Under the pieces are notes generated by a model that did no database searches, was not told the origin of the DNA, and worked only from the letters and a program-made list of their open reading frames with translations. DNA of 64,000 nucleotides, taken from NCBI GenBank assembly GCA_020086605.1, contig JACBWW010000020.1, positions 16,708,776 through 16,772,775 on the forward strand, read 5' to 3'. The translations under genes and the position numbers were made by a program. This document shows, piece by piece, positions 11,575-26,800 of this stretch (its first letter is position 1; the number at the start of each line of letters is the position of its first letter). The DNA is from Lanius collurio (taxonomy: Eukaryota; Chordata; Aves; Passeriformes; Laniidae).

Positions 11575-14500
11575 GTGAGCAGTATGTTAGTACAGACACT
11601 AGTGGTAAGATAGGTTATTAGTCTTCCCAAAATCACCTTTTGTACTTTTGTGACTGCATTACAAGCTAGAAAATCTTTGAAAGTTATTTGTCAAGGAACA
11701 GGACAATGTCTCCAATTTAAATCTGCATGGGCTGAAGAAAGCCATTTTGCAAGCAGTTCTGATCAGGTGGATGTCACTGTGGCCTTTCCATAATCTCCAT
11801 CCTGCCACACCATGCTGCAGATTCTGGAGAAGGATGGGTCCATGATGCAAGACCCTGTGTGGGCAAGCATTTACTCACGTTATTCTTGGGACTGGGTCTA
11901 GGGCCACAAAGTAGTTGCTTAGCAGTGTTATAATGCCGGCTGCCTGAACAACTGTGTGGCAATTTGGAAGGTCACTGCCTTGTGCCCATGCTTCTAGTAG
12001 AGTTTTTTCCTTTTTGATAACTTTCAATCACATCCTGCCTTTTTCTTGCATATTTTATGCCAAATTGTCCTCAGGTCAAATAAACCTCAAAAATTAAATT
12101 GTGCTGTAAGAGAGTTCATCTATTCTTCTCTGTTCCTCAATCACTCAGAAGGTGCAAGTCCTGCAGAAGAGAGAATAACTACTATTTTATATAATAATAC
12201 ATGCATATATCTGTGCTTAATAATTTAAAAGGACTGCTCTATCTACTGTGAGGAGAGGCTTCATTGTGATAAATGCATTAAAAACATGCCCTTTAGAAAT
12301 CACAGTCTGAACGCCTGCCTTTGAAATGGCAGTGAACCAGATTCTGTGCCTATTTTATTAGATGATCCTTCAGCTTTGACTTGTTTAGACAAGACACTGC
12401 TGAAAGTGCCTTATAACATAAAGGTAGGGGAAATGAACTATTACTTCAAAGGCACCATCTTCCTAAAGGAAAAAAAGGGGTTTTGGGTAAGGTATTTATC
12501 AATATGAATAAAGCTGAACTGGCCTGAGGCAGGTGTATTTGCTCCTGTGAGCAGCATAGCATTTGAAGTAATTAGCATCATAGTAGTTTTATTATTTCTT
12601 ATTTTTAATTATTTTGAAGTATATTTAAACATAACTGAAATTTTAAAAACTTGGTGTATTTTTCATGATGTTATATAAAGTAGTCTGAAATTTTAATAGA
12701 GAATAATTTCTGCTTGAGATGAAAACTAGGTAGAAACCAAGGAAATAAGGTGTAATAAGGTGCTAAGAAAAGGAGGATAATGATTTGTGACATGTATTTT
12801 GAGCAAAATTGGTGGATTAGGGTAAAGATGACAGTGGCATGTGTGGGTAGTTTATTCCCTAGAGGGGGCAAGATAGCAAAGACAATAAAATCCTAGGCTA
12901 GTGCAACTCTGAGCCTCCCACAGAGTACCATAGTCCTGCTTTTGAGGAATGAGCAGAAATAAAATCCTGTAGAGCGCTATGGCAACCATCGCCAGGGAGA
13001 CCATCACAGACCTCAAATATGTTTATCCAAAAGAATTACAAGTCACAGAGTGAGATGATATACTTGGAAATGGTATTTTAAAAGTAAAAACACTGTTACC
13101 TGGTGATTGCAGTGGTATGGAAATGTGACAGTTTGAGTTCTTAATAAAACAAATCTGTTTTTAAGAAATGCTGCAGTGAATATCTCCTAGAAACAGCTAG
13201 AGTTGTACTTGCAAAATATCTCTACGTGGGAGAACTGGTCATTGTGCAAGAAGGGAAACCAGACCAAAAATGTCACCATGGTAGATGGCAGAAAGATCTT
13301 TTAAAAAATAGATATTAAAAAAATCAATGAAACAAATAGTAAAAAATATTTTATGGTCCTGTATAAGACAAATACATACTGACATCCACAGGTGGCCATG
13401 TTTGTGGGTGAAACGAATTCCACTGGGTTCAATGTGGTCCTCATGGATAGTATTCAGATGAACTTTGCTTAAGTTTGGCAAAGATGGAAAGCCCAACCAA
13501 TTGTATGCTCTTCTTTGTTTTAGAAAGAGAAATGAGAATTGTTGCATTCTAATCCTGGTTATACCACTGGTCCATCATACTGGGCAATTCATCTGCTTGT
13601 TTCAAGTTTATATCCTATAAAGGGAGATAGAAGCTTGCTAGAGTGCTATGAAGATCAGCTAGTTACAATTTATGCAGAGGTTTATATGTGTGAAGTGTTG
13701 GTTTACAAAATGCTGTATGATGCACTTTGTTGGCATTCTTCACAATTGGCCTTTTTTCTCATGTGTCTTGAAAGCTTTTCTGTTCCACCTGTACTGCCCA
13801 TGGGTGACCTTGTTTCCCCTGGAGTTTTTAAATTTCATGTAGCTCTTGTTGGCTCTGTCCACTCACATCTTCTGCAGAGGTATAGAAAATGAAAGTGTTA
13901 TCCATTACTACTGCTGAGTTCATGACTAATCCTGTAAGAACAGTAACCAATAGCAGAAGCCTGTGTAAACACATGTTTCTGAACAAGAGTTTCTTGCTGT
14001 CAGGCTTGGTTTGAATATAAAGTTGAACTTGCTGATAGTTGGATGGTTCCAGTCTCCTGTCCCATATCTCTGGGTATATAAATATCCACAAACCTTTGCA
14101 GATGATTCCGTTAATAAAAAATAAGATTTGAAAAATCCAGTATCCCACAAGTCCCTCAGTCTATACCAGGAATGCCAGCTGGTGCTGCTTGATTACCTCA
14201 TGGAGGGGGCTGGGCCCAGGAGCAAGTCTGGGTTCCCTAATATGGTGTCTACATGTCTACTTTTACCCTTTGCCACTTGAGGGAGAAAATAATCAAGACT
14301 GAAATCATCATCACAGATTAATCTACACAGATTATTAAAGCACCCTAAATCAGAAAATATTTCCAATGTTTAAGAAACCAGCAATGTTTTTGTAGCAGGA
14401 GCCTGATTCTGATTCTGAATAACAAAAAACTTTTTCTGAGTAATATGAAGGACAAAAGGAAAAGACAAAGAAAAATTACCAGAGACATATTCCTTCTTAA

Positions 14501-14850
14501 TTTCAAAAATACTGTCATCTCTGTATTTCACTGCGCACTTTTTTGATGCTGGTATTTTGAGTGCAATGTTTACCTCCCAGTATGACATCTAACCATTTCT
14601 CAATGCTTACTTCTTGGCTTATGTCTTAAGAAACAAGCACTTTGTTCTTCTGCATTCTTTAATATTATTCTTCACTGTTATTGGCAGAAACATGTTACTG
14701 TCACTCACACACTGACACAAATTCAATCATTCTTTCAGCGAATGTCTTACCCTGATTAGATTGATCAGTGTGCATTTTATAAAAACATTTCAAGATAAAA
14801 TGGATCAAGTCAGTCAAATAACCAGGAAGTCCAATGATTCATTAAAGCTG

Positions 14851-14910
14851 GTATCTTTAGTTATATTAGTATTGTATCTGATATCTTTAGTTGTATTAGT
14901 ATTGTATTTT
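14851..14910. repeat. Imperfect tandem duplication, 30-base unit, two copies
   Basis: GTATCTTTAGTTATATTAGT is followed 30 bases later by ATATCTTTAGTTGTATTAGT. Both units continue with ATTGTAT and differ at a few positions. Confidence 0.9.
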
Positions 14911-17080
14911 TAACTTCTTTTAAAGGCAATTAATTTTTTTGCAGCCCTGATTTTCTTACTGCTAAACCTTAGTAGTAGACTGTTAAACCTTAGACCTTTA
15001 TGACTGAATTTTCTTGGAGTGGAGCTGTATGACTTTTTTTGCCATCTAAGTTTTTGTCCCGTTTCCAAGGGTGGAAGAATAGTTGCTTGTTCTGATGAAG
15101 GCTGCAGACACTGTGTGGGTCACAAAAGCACCCTGCATGGCACCCACGTGCTTTCCACTGGAGCAATTGCTTCCTTTCCACTTGTGTCAGCATTTTGCCC
15201 ACACTTTTCAAAAGAAAGGCCACATCCTTATGGAGCTTTTTATTCTGAGTGATGAGCCATTCAGGTAGGTTTTTTCCCATGGCGTATGAAGAGTGAGAAT
15301 GATAGCATAGAGTCTCCTAATGATTCAGTGTAATGTTTTGAAAAGTCAGGGCTTATTTCTAGATAGATGTGGTCATAGTTTTCCCTTTATAAGAGCTTAT
15401 GCCAATTGCAACTTGACTGTACTGCCATATGAATCAGAAGTGCCTATGTAGAAAGCCTGCTGATGTGGGAGTTTCAGACATGCTTCAGTGAAGAGAGGCT
15501 GTGACTCTACCCCAAGTGTGTTTTGGAAGCCAATTTCATGCTCTGTTACAAACAGAAAAAACACCTACCTGCACTAGGTACACAGCACAGATACTCTTTG
15601 CAATATCTAATCATTAAGATGGATAAGACAGAATGTTATTTCACTTTGTATGAGTTCCTGTGGGAAAACAGCTACAGGCTTGGTTACAAAAGTGTAGTTT
15701 AGAAACTTGGAGCTCTCTCTTCTTGGCAATTACATAATCCATTTTTGTAGCAAACTATATAGGGAGGGGATAGATGACTTTACCATGCTGTTATGTTTCA
15801 AAAATTCTAAGGCTAAGAGTTTCATCTAGCAGCTCCCCCCATGCCCCCAAGTCTACACATACAAAATCAGAATAATGTGTTTGAGAAAATACAACAACAA
15901 TTAAGGATGAAGGGTGTTTCCATGTGGTGAGAATCAGTAAGTTTTCACAGCGCTCAGTAAACCTAAACAACCTATCTCAGCAGAGAACTTGGCTCCTTAC
16001 ATTCCTACATCTTTTTGTCACAGACGACTCTGCTCTTGGGGATGCATGCCAGAGTCAGCGAGCTGCTGGGAAGCCCCAGAGCAAAAGGCACAAGGCTAAA
16101 AAAGCTGAACTCAACACATGTTAATATGGGGGGGAAATCACAGGTTTTTTAGTGCCTTCTTCCTTACTCTAAGAACTAGCTAGCACTGATGAAATGCCTT
16201 GATGGAAATTTTCCATATCAATTTTCAAATAGGAATTTGTGAGTGTATTCAGTGTCAGACATTTCTGATTGTAGAGGTGTATAATGGAATATAAGGGACA
16301 TAAATTTTCCCACCTTTTCAAATAGGCTTCAAACAGTGCAATCTACATGCAGTCTTATAGCTCTCTGTTTATTTAATCTCATTATTTGATTTGACATATT
16401 TCCTTTATGATGAGTCTGCCAGCTAAAGTACAATGGGACTGGATTGTTTAATTTATTGGCTTCCATTAGATTATAAGGTTCTCACTTGAATGAATGAGGA
16501 ATTATAAGCAATTTAGTTCATGAAGAGCAGCAGTGAGCAGACTGAATTTGAGCTTATGGAGGGGACATGAGGAGCAAGAAATATTTTTATTAAATATTTT
16601 TATTTTTTATACTGCTGTTAAAATCATTGTGAGCACTATGGTTAGGAAAGAAATACAGAATCTGAACACCTTGATTTTTAAAACTATAAATGCTTATTAA
16701 TCAATCATAATGTTCTCAGATTTAGATAAACAGCTATATTGAAACATAGTGTTTGAGTAAAGCAACTTTTGGCTAGTACCTTAAATTTAGAGTTATTTTC
16801 ATTGAAATAAACTGATGTGTAATACCAAATGAGCATCTCTTCCATTTTCCCATCTCCAGCACTGACCAGGTTCAAATCCTCAGCTTTATTAAAGCAGCCC
16901 TAATTCAAAATCTATTGCATTCAAAGGATTTGGATTTCAGAAGAAGAAGCAAACCATATAAGTGGATATGATATACTCTTTGCCTGTTTTCAAGCAAAAA
17001 ATTGGAACAGAATATTTTGAATACCCACAAAATAGTTGAAGTATGTTACATTATTCTAAGTTAATACAAAAATAGCCAGA

Positions 17081-17122
17081 AGTTGTAAGAATTATAGAAC
17101 GAGTTGTAAGAATTATAGAACG
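17081..17122. repeat. Perfect tandem duplication, 21-base unit, two copies
   Basis: The unit AGTTGTAAGAATTATAGAAC plus G occurs twice head to tail without a mismatch, so the duplication is probably recent. Confidence 0.95.
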
Positions 17123-20100
17123 GGTACTCTCATTTTTGCTTATATTTATTACCATAATATTTGTCTTCCCACTGCTGTGCTTCCCAAGAGTCACTCTGGT
17201 GATGTTAGTGGTGTTAATTAGTGGAACTCCAGCCCTTCTTAGAACCAGGTGGCTTCCTGCTCTTTACTGTAACAAGAGCAGATAGTTTATTGTTTGGTGA
17301 AACAACTAACCTGGATAAATATCTCAGGGTACGGTGGGCATGGGAAAAAGGACAAATGGTCTGGGTGTGGATGGGTGCCAAGGGGACCCTAAGAAGGCCA
17401 GGGACATACAGGAATTACGAGCTCTGAGCTTTATTGCCCGCATGTCACTGGTGTGTTGTGCTGCTCCAGTCAAGGAATTTACCTGGATGAACACCTGTAA
17501 AGGGCTTTCCAGACTTGCTCCCTCTCCTGTTCTAAAAGGTACAGCAGCCTTTTTGAAGGGAAAAACACAGAGGTAATTAAGTAAATAATGACTACATATG
17601 TCAGAATCTGTAAAATATAGGTTTATAACTTAGGTACACAGCAAACAAAAAATTTTGCTTCTTGATGTGTTGCTACAGCAAATCTTTGTAGGAGAGATTT
17701 TAGGCAGCTTAAACACAAGTGACTTATGTGAAATGAATAATAAAATAATTAAAGAATTGAATAATTAAAGAATAAAAAATATTAAATAACAATTTTCAAT
17801 TTAACTACTGTTTTCTCTCATATCAGAGACTGGAAATTTATTTCCACAGAGAGAAAATGCACACTGATCTGGCAACAAAGAATCAAACAAAATGTAGCAT
17901 GAGAATATTTTTGGATATTTTTTTAAGGTATACCACATACCTTTTTGAAATTCTCTTTGCTCCCAACACCAGAAAGAGCCCTCTGCTGAACAGACTCCTG
18001 ATCAAACAACCTAGAAGATGCTTTCATTCAAGCTCCTTGTTTACAATTTGTTTTTATACAAATCTTCAGTTTACAGTCAGGTATTAAAAGAGAGGAAAAA
18101 AACCTACTGGCATCCAAACCCTGCTGCTCCATGATGAACCACTCTCTTGCAGCTGATATCTTCTCCAGAAACCTGGCTCCATTTTGTTTTTTCTGACTCA
18201 AGGGTTTTTTTGGAAATTGTCCTAGAAAGAACAGGCAAAACTGTCAGAGAGTTTATAACAGCAGGAAATTTATCACAGGCTACCAAAGTCCAAGATCCCC
18301 ACAATGTATTTGCAAGTGCAGCAACAAGCACTTAGTTGAGAGCATTATTATGTACTTTCAATTAACAGGCACCTGGTTACTGGCTGTCCAAGACAGCTTT
18401 CCAACAAAACACAATAAAAACTGCTCACATTGACTTTAGTGAATGCCCCAAAGCACACTGAGTTGTAGCATGCAAAAGGCAGGATTTCTTTCCCATCTGT
18501 TCACGTGTATCAAATATTGCATGAATGTAATGATGGTAATTCATGCCAGTTGGGGGTTATTTAGATGAGGTGCTTTGTTTTGAGCTCATCTTTCATCAGA
18601 CCATGTTCACCAGTGCCTGGGTCCATTTTGTCCATTGGCAGTTGGGGTTTTTTTGAGGTACAGGGAAGTTGCTTTGTTAGGCTTTTTTATTAAATTCCTG
18701 TTATGGGAGGATGGCAGGTAGGATTTGAGAGAAAGAAAAGCATTGATCTTTCACAGAAGGAGGAAAATACAGTTCCAGTAAGAATGATTTCAGTGTCAGA
18801 ATTCATCTGGTGTTAAGGAAATAAATTTTATTTGAGAAATAAAATCATCATTTTCTCCTGCTGCAACTTCTGTATTTTAATTAATATCTGTGCTACAGTC
18901 CAGAGGAAACAGCAATGGAAAGAGATGTTTCTGTTGCAAAACAATTGAGTGGGAACACATGGTATTAAGAATAATATGTTTTAAAAAGTAACAGTGGTAT
19001 GATATTTGGTGTTCACATTAGCACTGCAGGACACCATGGAGCATAAGGATGCCCATGCCCTGAAGCTCATGCCTGAGGCAGTCATTCATCTCTTCTCCCA
19101 TCACTCTCTCAAATAGATTTCCAACCTGAGTGCAGGATGTCATTCGTGTGTGAAATTGTGTATTGACTGAGAAGCAACTAAAAGGGGGTGATGTTTTAAC
19201 TGTTTAGAAAAAATCCTTGCCCCTTGCAAGTTCCTGTGTTACACACTTCTATTACTTAGCTAATCCGCTGTACCACCCAGCAGGAAAGTGTGCACAAGCT
19301 ATCCAGCCTTCACCCCACCTAAACAGATTTGAACCACACGGCTTGTAAAATCCAGAACAGTCCCAACAGTGAGGCTACTTGGGTGTGCTGCTTCTAAAAA
19401 TAAGGATTAGTTATTTTTTTACATCAAATTAATAAAACTTTGAATTGGTTTTAGGTCTGGATTTGACAGCTCTTTGGATTTCCCAAAGTTTGGGAATGCT
19501 GAGGTGATTAGTAGAAGGCTAAGTAGAAACCAAAGAGTAAAGGCAACACTTGGTAAATGTTCCCAAATGAAAGGACTAAGAAGAACAACACATTTTCCTT
19601 TCACACAGATGATAAAGCTGAAACCAAGCTGAAACGTTGTGGTGCAAAGTTCTTGACTTCACTTATTTGTTGTGTGAAGCATCTCTTAGTTAAGCAGAAA
19701 AGTCACTCAGTGACACAGCTTTGCTTACTTGTTCAAAGAAGTTGAGAAGGTTTTGTAGAGTCCTTTCCTGGCTAGGTGTGTGCTCAGTGTGGGGAGCAAG
19801 CAAAAGCAAATTATTCTTCTATAGCTGGACAACAATATTAAATTAATATTCATCTAAATGAAAATTTTCCTCTAGAAAAGATCTTACAACCTTTTGCCTT
19901 TTCTTTGCTCAGGTACCAGTTAAAAGGGTCTGATAAAAGTGGACATTGGAAATGAGCAGCAGCTTTTTTAACTTCCAGTCCATCACAGCAACAGGAGCTG
20001 AGGATGGTTCAATTCTGCATATTGTTATGCAGAATTATTGTTTGTTCCAGACTCAAAATGTGGGTTATTTGGAAACCTGATCCGTATGAGCTCCAAATGA

Positions 20101-20349
20101 CCATGTGGGTGAGGAATTGCCCTTTATAAAGGGAACACAGCATTTCTTACTCCTCTTCATGGATATTATCACTTCCTTCCCAGAATGTTGCCATGACTTA
20201 GCTGACTTCTCTGCTTTGCAGGTATGAAAAATAAGATTAAAATGAAGAGTACAAAACCCAAGAGTGAAATAATCTAAGGACAGAGTTCTGGAAAAAAATG
20301 TTTCCATAAAAATCCTTACCTTTTTTGCTTGTTTTTGTTTGTTGGCTTT

Positions 20350-20369
20350 TTTGGTTGGTTGGTTGGTTG
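20350..20369. repeat. TTGG tetranucleotide tract
   Basis: Four to five TTGG units sit inside a longer T/G-rich low-complexity stretch (20320-20377). Confidence 0.85.
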
Positions 20370-23300
20370 TTTTTTTGATATTATCTTGTGCTTGTTAGGT
20401 CAGTTTTGTTGATATTCATATATCCATGTAATCATTCCAACAGCTCAAGAAAAGTAATAACAACTAATTCTGTAAATAATATGATAACATCTTATTATCT
20501 GAGGCATACATGGAAAATTATTATGGATGACAAAATATTTTTAGGGAGAAATTAGCTAAGCAAATACATGAAGAACGAGGCAGTAGACAGTGCATAACCC
20601 ATTAGCTTAATTCCTATCTGTAAAAAAAGCAACCATAAACTGAAAAAGCTTGGTGAGAAAGTTTCTTTCCTTTGTAAATTTTAATTTCTTTCTAAGGAAG
20701 TGATCTTTAATGGAACATTAATTTCATAACCTGTCTTCAATAGAGTTTTCCCCCTTTTCTTTGGAATTGCTAGATATAGTCATGGTGAGTCAGTGAGTTA
20801 AAAGCAACCACTCCCTTGTTAGATCGCTTTGGACCTGATTTTTTTCCACTTACTTTGGTTGGCGTTATGAGGAGCTATGTTGCTTGGAAATAAAATTTAA
20901 TCGTAGTGACTTTTTAGGAGAAGCTTCAGGCACATTTGTATCACGGCATTAATTCCTGCCGCCTCTGGGCAAGTGTTTGTTGTCTTTGTAAAGAACTTCT
21001 GTCAAATAGTAGTTAACTACTCCTAATGTCTTCAAATCTCCCTCCCTGAAAGGAGTGCTGCAATTATTTAGTGATGACTGCCTGAAAAGTAAAAAGCAAT
21101 AATGTGATAACCTAATTATTGAGCATGTAAGAGTAATTCAGGTTGCAGCCCCTACTGCTCTTATCTGAGCTCCATAGTTCTCTGATATATATAAATATTG
21201 GCTTACTCATTTTCTAGTTGAGAAATAGAGGAAGAGAGAGGTTGCATTATTTGTCCCATGCAATACAATGAGTTCTTGACAGGGATGAGAATGGAAAGCA
21301 CAGACTTGCCTATCCGATCTTCAGCCCTTGCTGCCTTCCTGAACATCCTCTCCCAAAGAATGAATCCTATGAAAGTGCCCAATAATATTGGTTAATAAAT
21401 AGTTGCAAAATTCACTGAAGTTGTTGCAATCCCTTTGAGAAAGAGAAGCTAAATATTCTTCCATTTAGGGAGAGCTGGAAAAGTGGATGATACTGTCCAA
21501 AATCACAGGAGTAATAGGAAAAATAAAGAAGCCCATACATAATGACTACTAGGAAGAAACCCCAACACCCCAACACATAAAGGGCATGGAATGTTACTAG
21601 AGGACTGCCACTGGAGGAGGACCTGCATCTAGGGATTTTTTTAATTAAGAAATGGTATAATTAATTCAAATTTAGCAGAGTTTCATGGGAAAAAAAATTT
21701 CACATGGGAAATACGGGAAATATGAAATTTTCATATTACTGGGATTTTGATAAATAAAATTCAATTGTATATAGAGCATGGTGAATGAAGTGGCGTGTTT
21801 TCAGCTCAGTATCTGGAGGTGGGGACTGGTTGCACAAGAGTGAGAGCAAGAGATTCACTATATTAAGGAAACACATTGTCCAGGTACGTTTCTTTTACAA
21901 GTGTCATGACAACTAAACAGAGGCACTAAACAGTGAGCATTTCTTCAGGCCGTTACCACACCAAACACTGGCTGGGCACAGTCTGTGCTCTGCAGTACCA
22001 CTAATTTTAGGATAGACTGATTGCCTTTCTTCCTCCTCTGTAACTGCATTTGGGAACAATAAATAAGTATGAATGTGTAACATTGCCATAAAATAAAGCT
22101 TTTAGATATCATGCACCGTGTTCTTTAAGTCGTGGTAAAAATACAATTTAATGTAAGTATTGAATAATACTCTGAAGCATGTTAATAGAAAAGTTTAGTC
22201 GATTCAATGTTGGTTGAAACATCATGACAGGATAGTGATGCAGTATGCCCAGAAATATCCCATAAATGTCAACAGGAGAATTAGCAAACTGTGCTAGAGC
22301 ATTAAAAATATCATAGTTGTAAGGGTTAGGGGGAAGAATTCTGCTTACCTATTGGGCTTTATGTTGTACTCAAGGCCATATTCTGATGCTGCTGTGCTGG
22401 TCAACACTGGTCTCTGCTTAAATTACTCACCTTGCAGAATTAAAATAGACCTCACCTCACAATACTTTTGTTCATCTGAAAATGTGCATCCAGAATGAAG
22501 AGAGAGAAATAAACTGTAAATAAATGATATCATTCTTGCTTTACCTAATATTTTCTGCTAGTGTGTAATAATTAACAATTACTAAGGGCAAAAGAAAACT
22601 AATCCATTCCTTGGAATGCAAAGTGCTGAAATGACAAACTTCCTGAGCAACCTCGGCTGTCCCAGTGCATTCCAGGCAAGATGGACAGTTTCAGAGACAG
22701 CAAGGGGACAGGTTATACCGGAACGATGTGCTACAAGACCTGCACTTTGAACTGCATCCAGGAGTGAATAGGTCATCAAGGTAGCTGCTGAGAGCTGGTG
22801 AAAATGCTCCTACCAGTCAAACTGTTCTAGCTGAGAGGTGGCCGGATTCAGCTGAAGTTATCTAAAATATATAAGGATTTTGGTATGCATTACCCAATTT
22901 CTACTATTCTCACCAAATTAAGAGTTGAAAAGTTATTTATCAGGTAAACTACCTTGAGGATGAAAAATGCTTTATAAATGACAGTGAGAATTACATGATT
23001 AGTGAATAAATAAAATTTAAGATTTTATTTGTGCTCCTGAAACTTGTTTTCAAAGAGCAGAGATAATCACACCTGTAGTTCTTCTCCAGGTTCAGTGTTC
23101 CACACATTACCATGTCTTACAGCTGCACAGAAAACACAGCTCTGCACACCAGAACTTTTATGAGGATGCTGTAAGAAACTTTATTCCAGATTCTGTTATT
23201 ACTAATCCCACTGAAAAGATGCAAACCCGCCTGGAGCTTCTTTACTGCTAGTATAGTGAAGTGATTGATGGTAAAATTTGCTCTCTAAGCCTTTGTGATG

Positions 23301-23776
23301 TCTAGTTTGCAATATTGGGTGACGTCTGTATCTTCTGTTTCAACATCTTTGGTTCTGTTCTGTACATGACTTGAATATTTTTTTCTCATACGTGTGTCAA
23401 ATGAAATCCAAAGGATGTTTCAGTCTGTCTTATTCCAAATTTCATTCAGCACTCACCCTTCTATTTTACCCTCAAAGGGATTTGTGAAAAAGCGTTTAAC
23501 AACCTGCATCTCTTGACTTTTATTTGACCTGGTAGGTCTCTCCAGGCATCCCGGGACAACCTGCAAACTCCAGGGCGTTGACTCCTCTGCCGTTTCTGTA
23601 GTCATGGTAATTTCACTGTTAGCACCAGGTGAAGTGTTTGTGACTAGTTAAACTCTGCATTTTGTAGTGAGGGTGAGTGAAATCTAACAAGGCAATGGAG
23701 TGATCTCGAAGTATTTGTGAAAAAATTAATAAGAGAAAGATCTTTTCAGAGCAGATACTTAAAATTTTCTGTTGCC

Positions 23777-23810
<34 letters not shown>
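23777..23810. repeat. Hexanucleotide microsatellite (GTATAT)n
   Basis: Five full GTATAT units plus part of a sixth, uninterrupted. It is likely polymorphic in length. Confidence 0.95.
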
Positions 23811-23811
<1 letters not shown>

Positions 23812-26800
23812 AAAAATGATTCTCCTACTTTTCCTTAAGTATTTTTACTGGATTTTTAAGGTGCACACAAGCAAAGAAATTAATATCTCCAGAAATGTGG
23901 TTTTCCATGTCATGAATTTATATGTCTAATAAATATTGTTTGAAGTAATGAGAACATTTAAATGAGTAACCTTTCAATTTTCTCCTACCATATCTGACTT
24001 TTCAATTGAGATTAAATTATATTTTCAGCATTTCTCTGGTTATTTGGTGCACAGAACATAACCCAGTCTAATGTAAAATGACAAATCTAATTAATAAAAA
24101 AGATAAAAGAACACAGACATAGGTAAACATCATACAGCTTCTGGGAAAGTGCATTTCTGAAGTAAAAGAAATTCTAGTGGAGCCTATGTACAGTGATTGT
24201 GAATCCTGCTACTGGAAACTTCTTCTTGCTTTCTTTATTTGACCATAAATTCTATTTCTTCAAGATGTTTTAAAAGAATGGATTTGTGATTATTTATTTC
24301 AGTCATCTCCTGTGTTTTAAATTTGTGTCTCCATCCTGCAGTCAAATGTTTATGTCCTAATAACCCAGGAATAAGTTTGAAGGTACTTCAAATATTTTTA
24401 ATTTGAGAGGAAATATGTACTGTAAGACAGGAAGCGTTTTTCACCTTAGTCCTTTGATAGTCTGATGTGCCATAAATCATGCAGTGAGTTAGCTATAAAT
24501 ATAGCATGCAGTTTGACAGATTTGTTTGATTTTGGTTCCCTAAATGATTCTGAAGTAATAAAAAGAATACATTTAGACAGGAGCAAGAAACTCCAGCCTT
24601 TTATTTGCCACACTTTTGAGAATGTAAATTGTGTTTGTTAATGAACAACTTTAGGAAAATCAGCAATGAGCAACCTTTCAATTCTTTGTCAAAATTTTAG
24701 ACCTTGTTAGCAAAATCTTTTTCCACTCCATTAGTCACAGGTAAAATCCCAGGCTAAAAGGGCTTATTGTTCCCTGATGTAAAAGGTAGTTCAATTTATT
24801 CTCTTCAGTTTTAGCTGAAACACTGAAGCTCAGAAATATTGACAAGGTCAGTGGTGTGCTTTGACTGGGTGCAGCTCAGTCATGCAATTGCATGTATATT
24901 CCACCAAGACAACCCACAAACTACTCGCAAAACTTGGTCTCCTAAGACTCTTCAGAGGCAGTCAGCCCACATGGTGAAATATTCTCTGAAGTCACTTAAA
25001 ACATGATGATCACACTAAAAGAAACAAAAAGCAAGCAGCAGCAGTCTTGTCATCTGTAACACAGGTATCTGACATTCAGAAGCATGTTGTGTAACAACCA
25101 GCATCAATGCTCACTCTTAGTATGGCTCCAGCTGAAGTCAAAACAAACTGAATGGAAGCAAGATCATCTAGGGAGTTTATTTTATGTAAAATATAAACAT
25201 GTTAACAGGAGAAAATACTGTTTTCTTATGTTACAACCTTAATAACCAACATGATTTTTATCTTACAGTTCTGCAGGTGGTGCAGGATCCAATTACATGT
25301 ACATGATGATTAAAAAGAGCAGATATTCATCTGTACACATACACTGAGTATTGTATGCTGTACTAGAAATCCATTATTTTTATGTCCCCAATTGTGTGCC
25401 TCATAATTTTACTGCCTCTTATTCCATTTAAAAAACTAGCACAAAATTTGAAGTAGCATTATTATTAGTGCATCATTTTGACAAGGTAGAGAGGGACTAC
25501 ATATTTACAAACAGATACATATATTCAAAGCCTCTGTAAATAAACAATCCTTTCCATATTTCATCCTCTTCTCTTTCTTCTTCCTCCTACCCTACAGTCA
25601 TACAGGATGTGGTGGCTTTACTCCTAAAGCATCATGATAAGTTATGGAGTTTGTGTTAGGTGTTTTCTAATGAAAGCCACTGAGACCAGAAAATTGTCTC
25701 CAGGAAAAGCACTGGAACCTATAACATGGCTGCCCTGATGCTGCTCCTTCTGTTAGAAGGAGAATTGAGAGAGGACAAGGAAACAATTTAGCATGTGGAC
25801 AGAGTCTGGCATGGAACATTTCAGACATGAACACCATTGTAAATACAAAGCTGAAGTTTAAGCTCAGCCTCTTCAAGGAATGTTAATGAGATTTTGGGGA
25901 GCAGGGACAGAGGGGTTGCAAATACTCGTTAATTATCCACTGTAGCAAGCAACATGGTTTGGTGAACTGCAAGATGTCTTCACAAAGGGCTTACTACTGC
26001 CACTTTGGAACTCTACAAGAAAGGTCAGGATTATCTAGAGGATGGAGGTTAGGAAGCTGCATGTCAGTCCAGCTTCTCCCACAGACCCACTGTGCTATCG
26101 CAGAAAAGTTACTTACTCTTTCATATTCTTACATACAGTGAAGTTGCCACCTGCAACAGCCTTCATTAGAAGCATTAGTCTGTTTAAATTGACTGCTGTG
26201 AATGGCACACAGAAGTTAATTTATTTTACATAGTACAATAGTCCCAGTCTTGATAACCAAGTGAAACAGAATTTATTAAAGAATTATAGCAACTCTGAGA
26301 CCATGGATAAAGGGAGTTATTTGCAGTTTCATAATAAAACAGTCAGGTAAAGCCACCAAGCAAACCTCCTAGAGGGTAAAGAATCATTAGTATGTAAAAT
26401 GGTGTGGGTTTAGCAAGATGGTTCCATCAGGTGGGCACATACCTCCCGATAGGTGTTATTTGACCCTGTATGCAAAAGAGGTGTGTTATCTGAGTAAATC
26501 TTGTAGACAGGTTCAAGCAATCTCTTGGAAGTAATGCATATTAACTGGAAAGAAATTAAATGGGTGTCTATGGAGGCTTGCCAAGGGCTATTTACATAGT
26601 AAGGGCCATGTTAAATTGAGAAGAACAGATGCAACAGGAAAAAGTCTTGGTCTTTTCATTGATCAAAGAAAATACAATATCTACAGCACTAGGAATAACC
26701 CTTGCATTAATAACACAGAAACCCAGTGACTTTTGGATATGGACACCACAGATGCTGTCCTCTAAAAACCATAATTTTACACCAGAATTCATCTTACTTC

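Noticed and set aside
13539..14148. Open frames of about 110 codons on both strands
   Set aside because: Neither peptide is recognised, they overlap tail to tail, and no matching splice sites or promoter could be paired with them.
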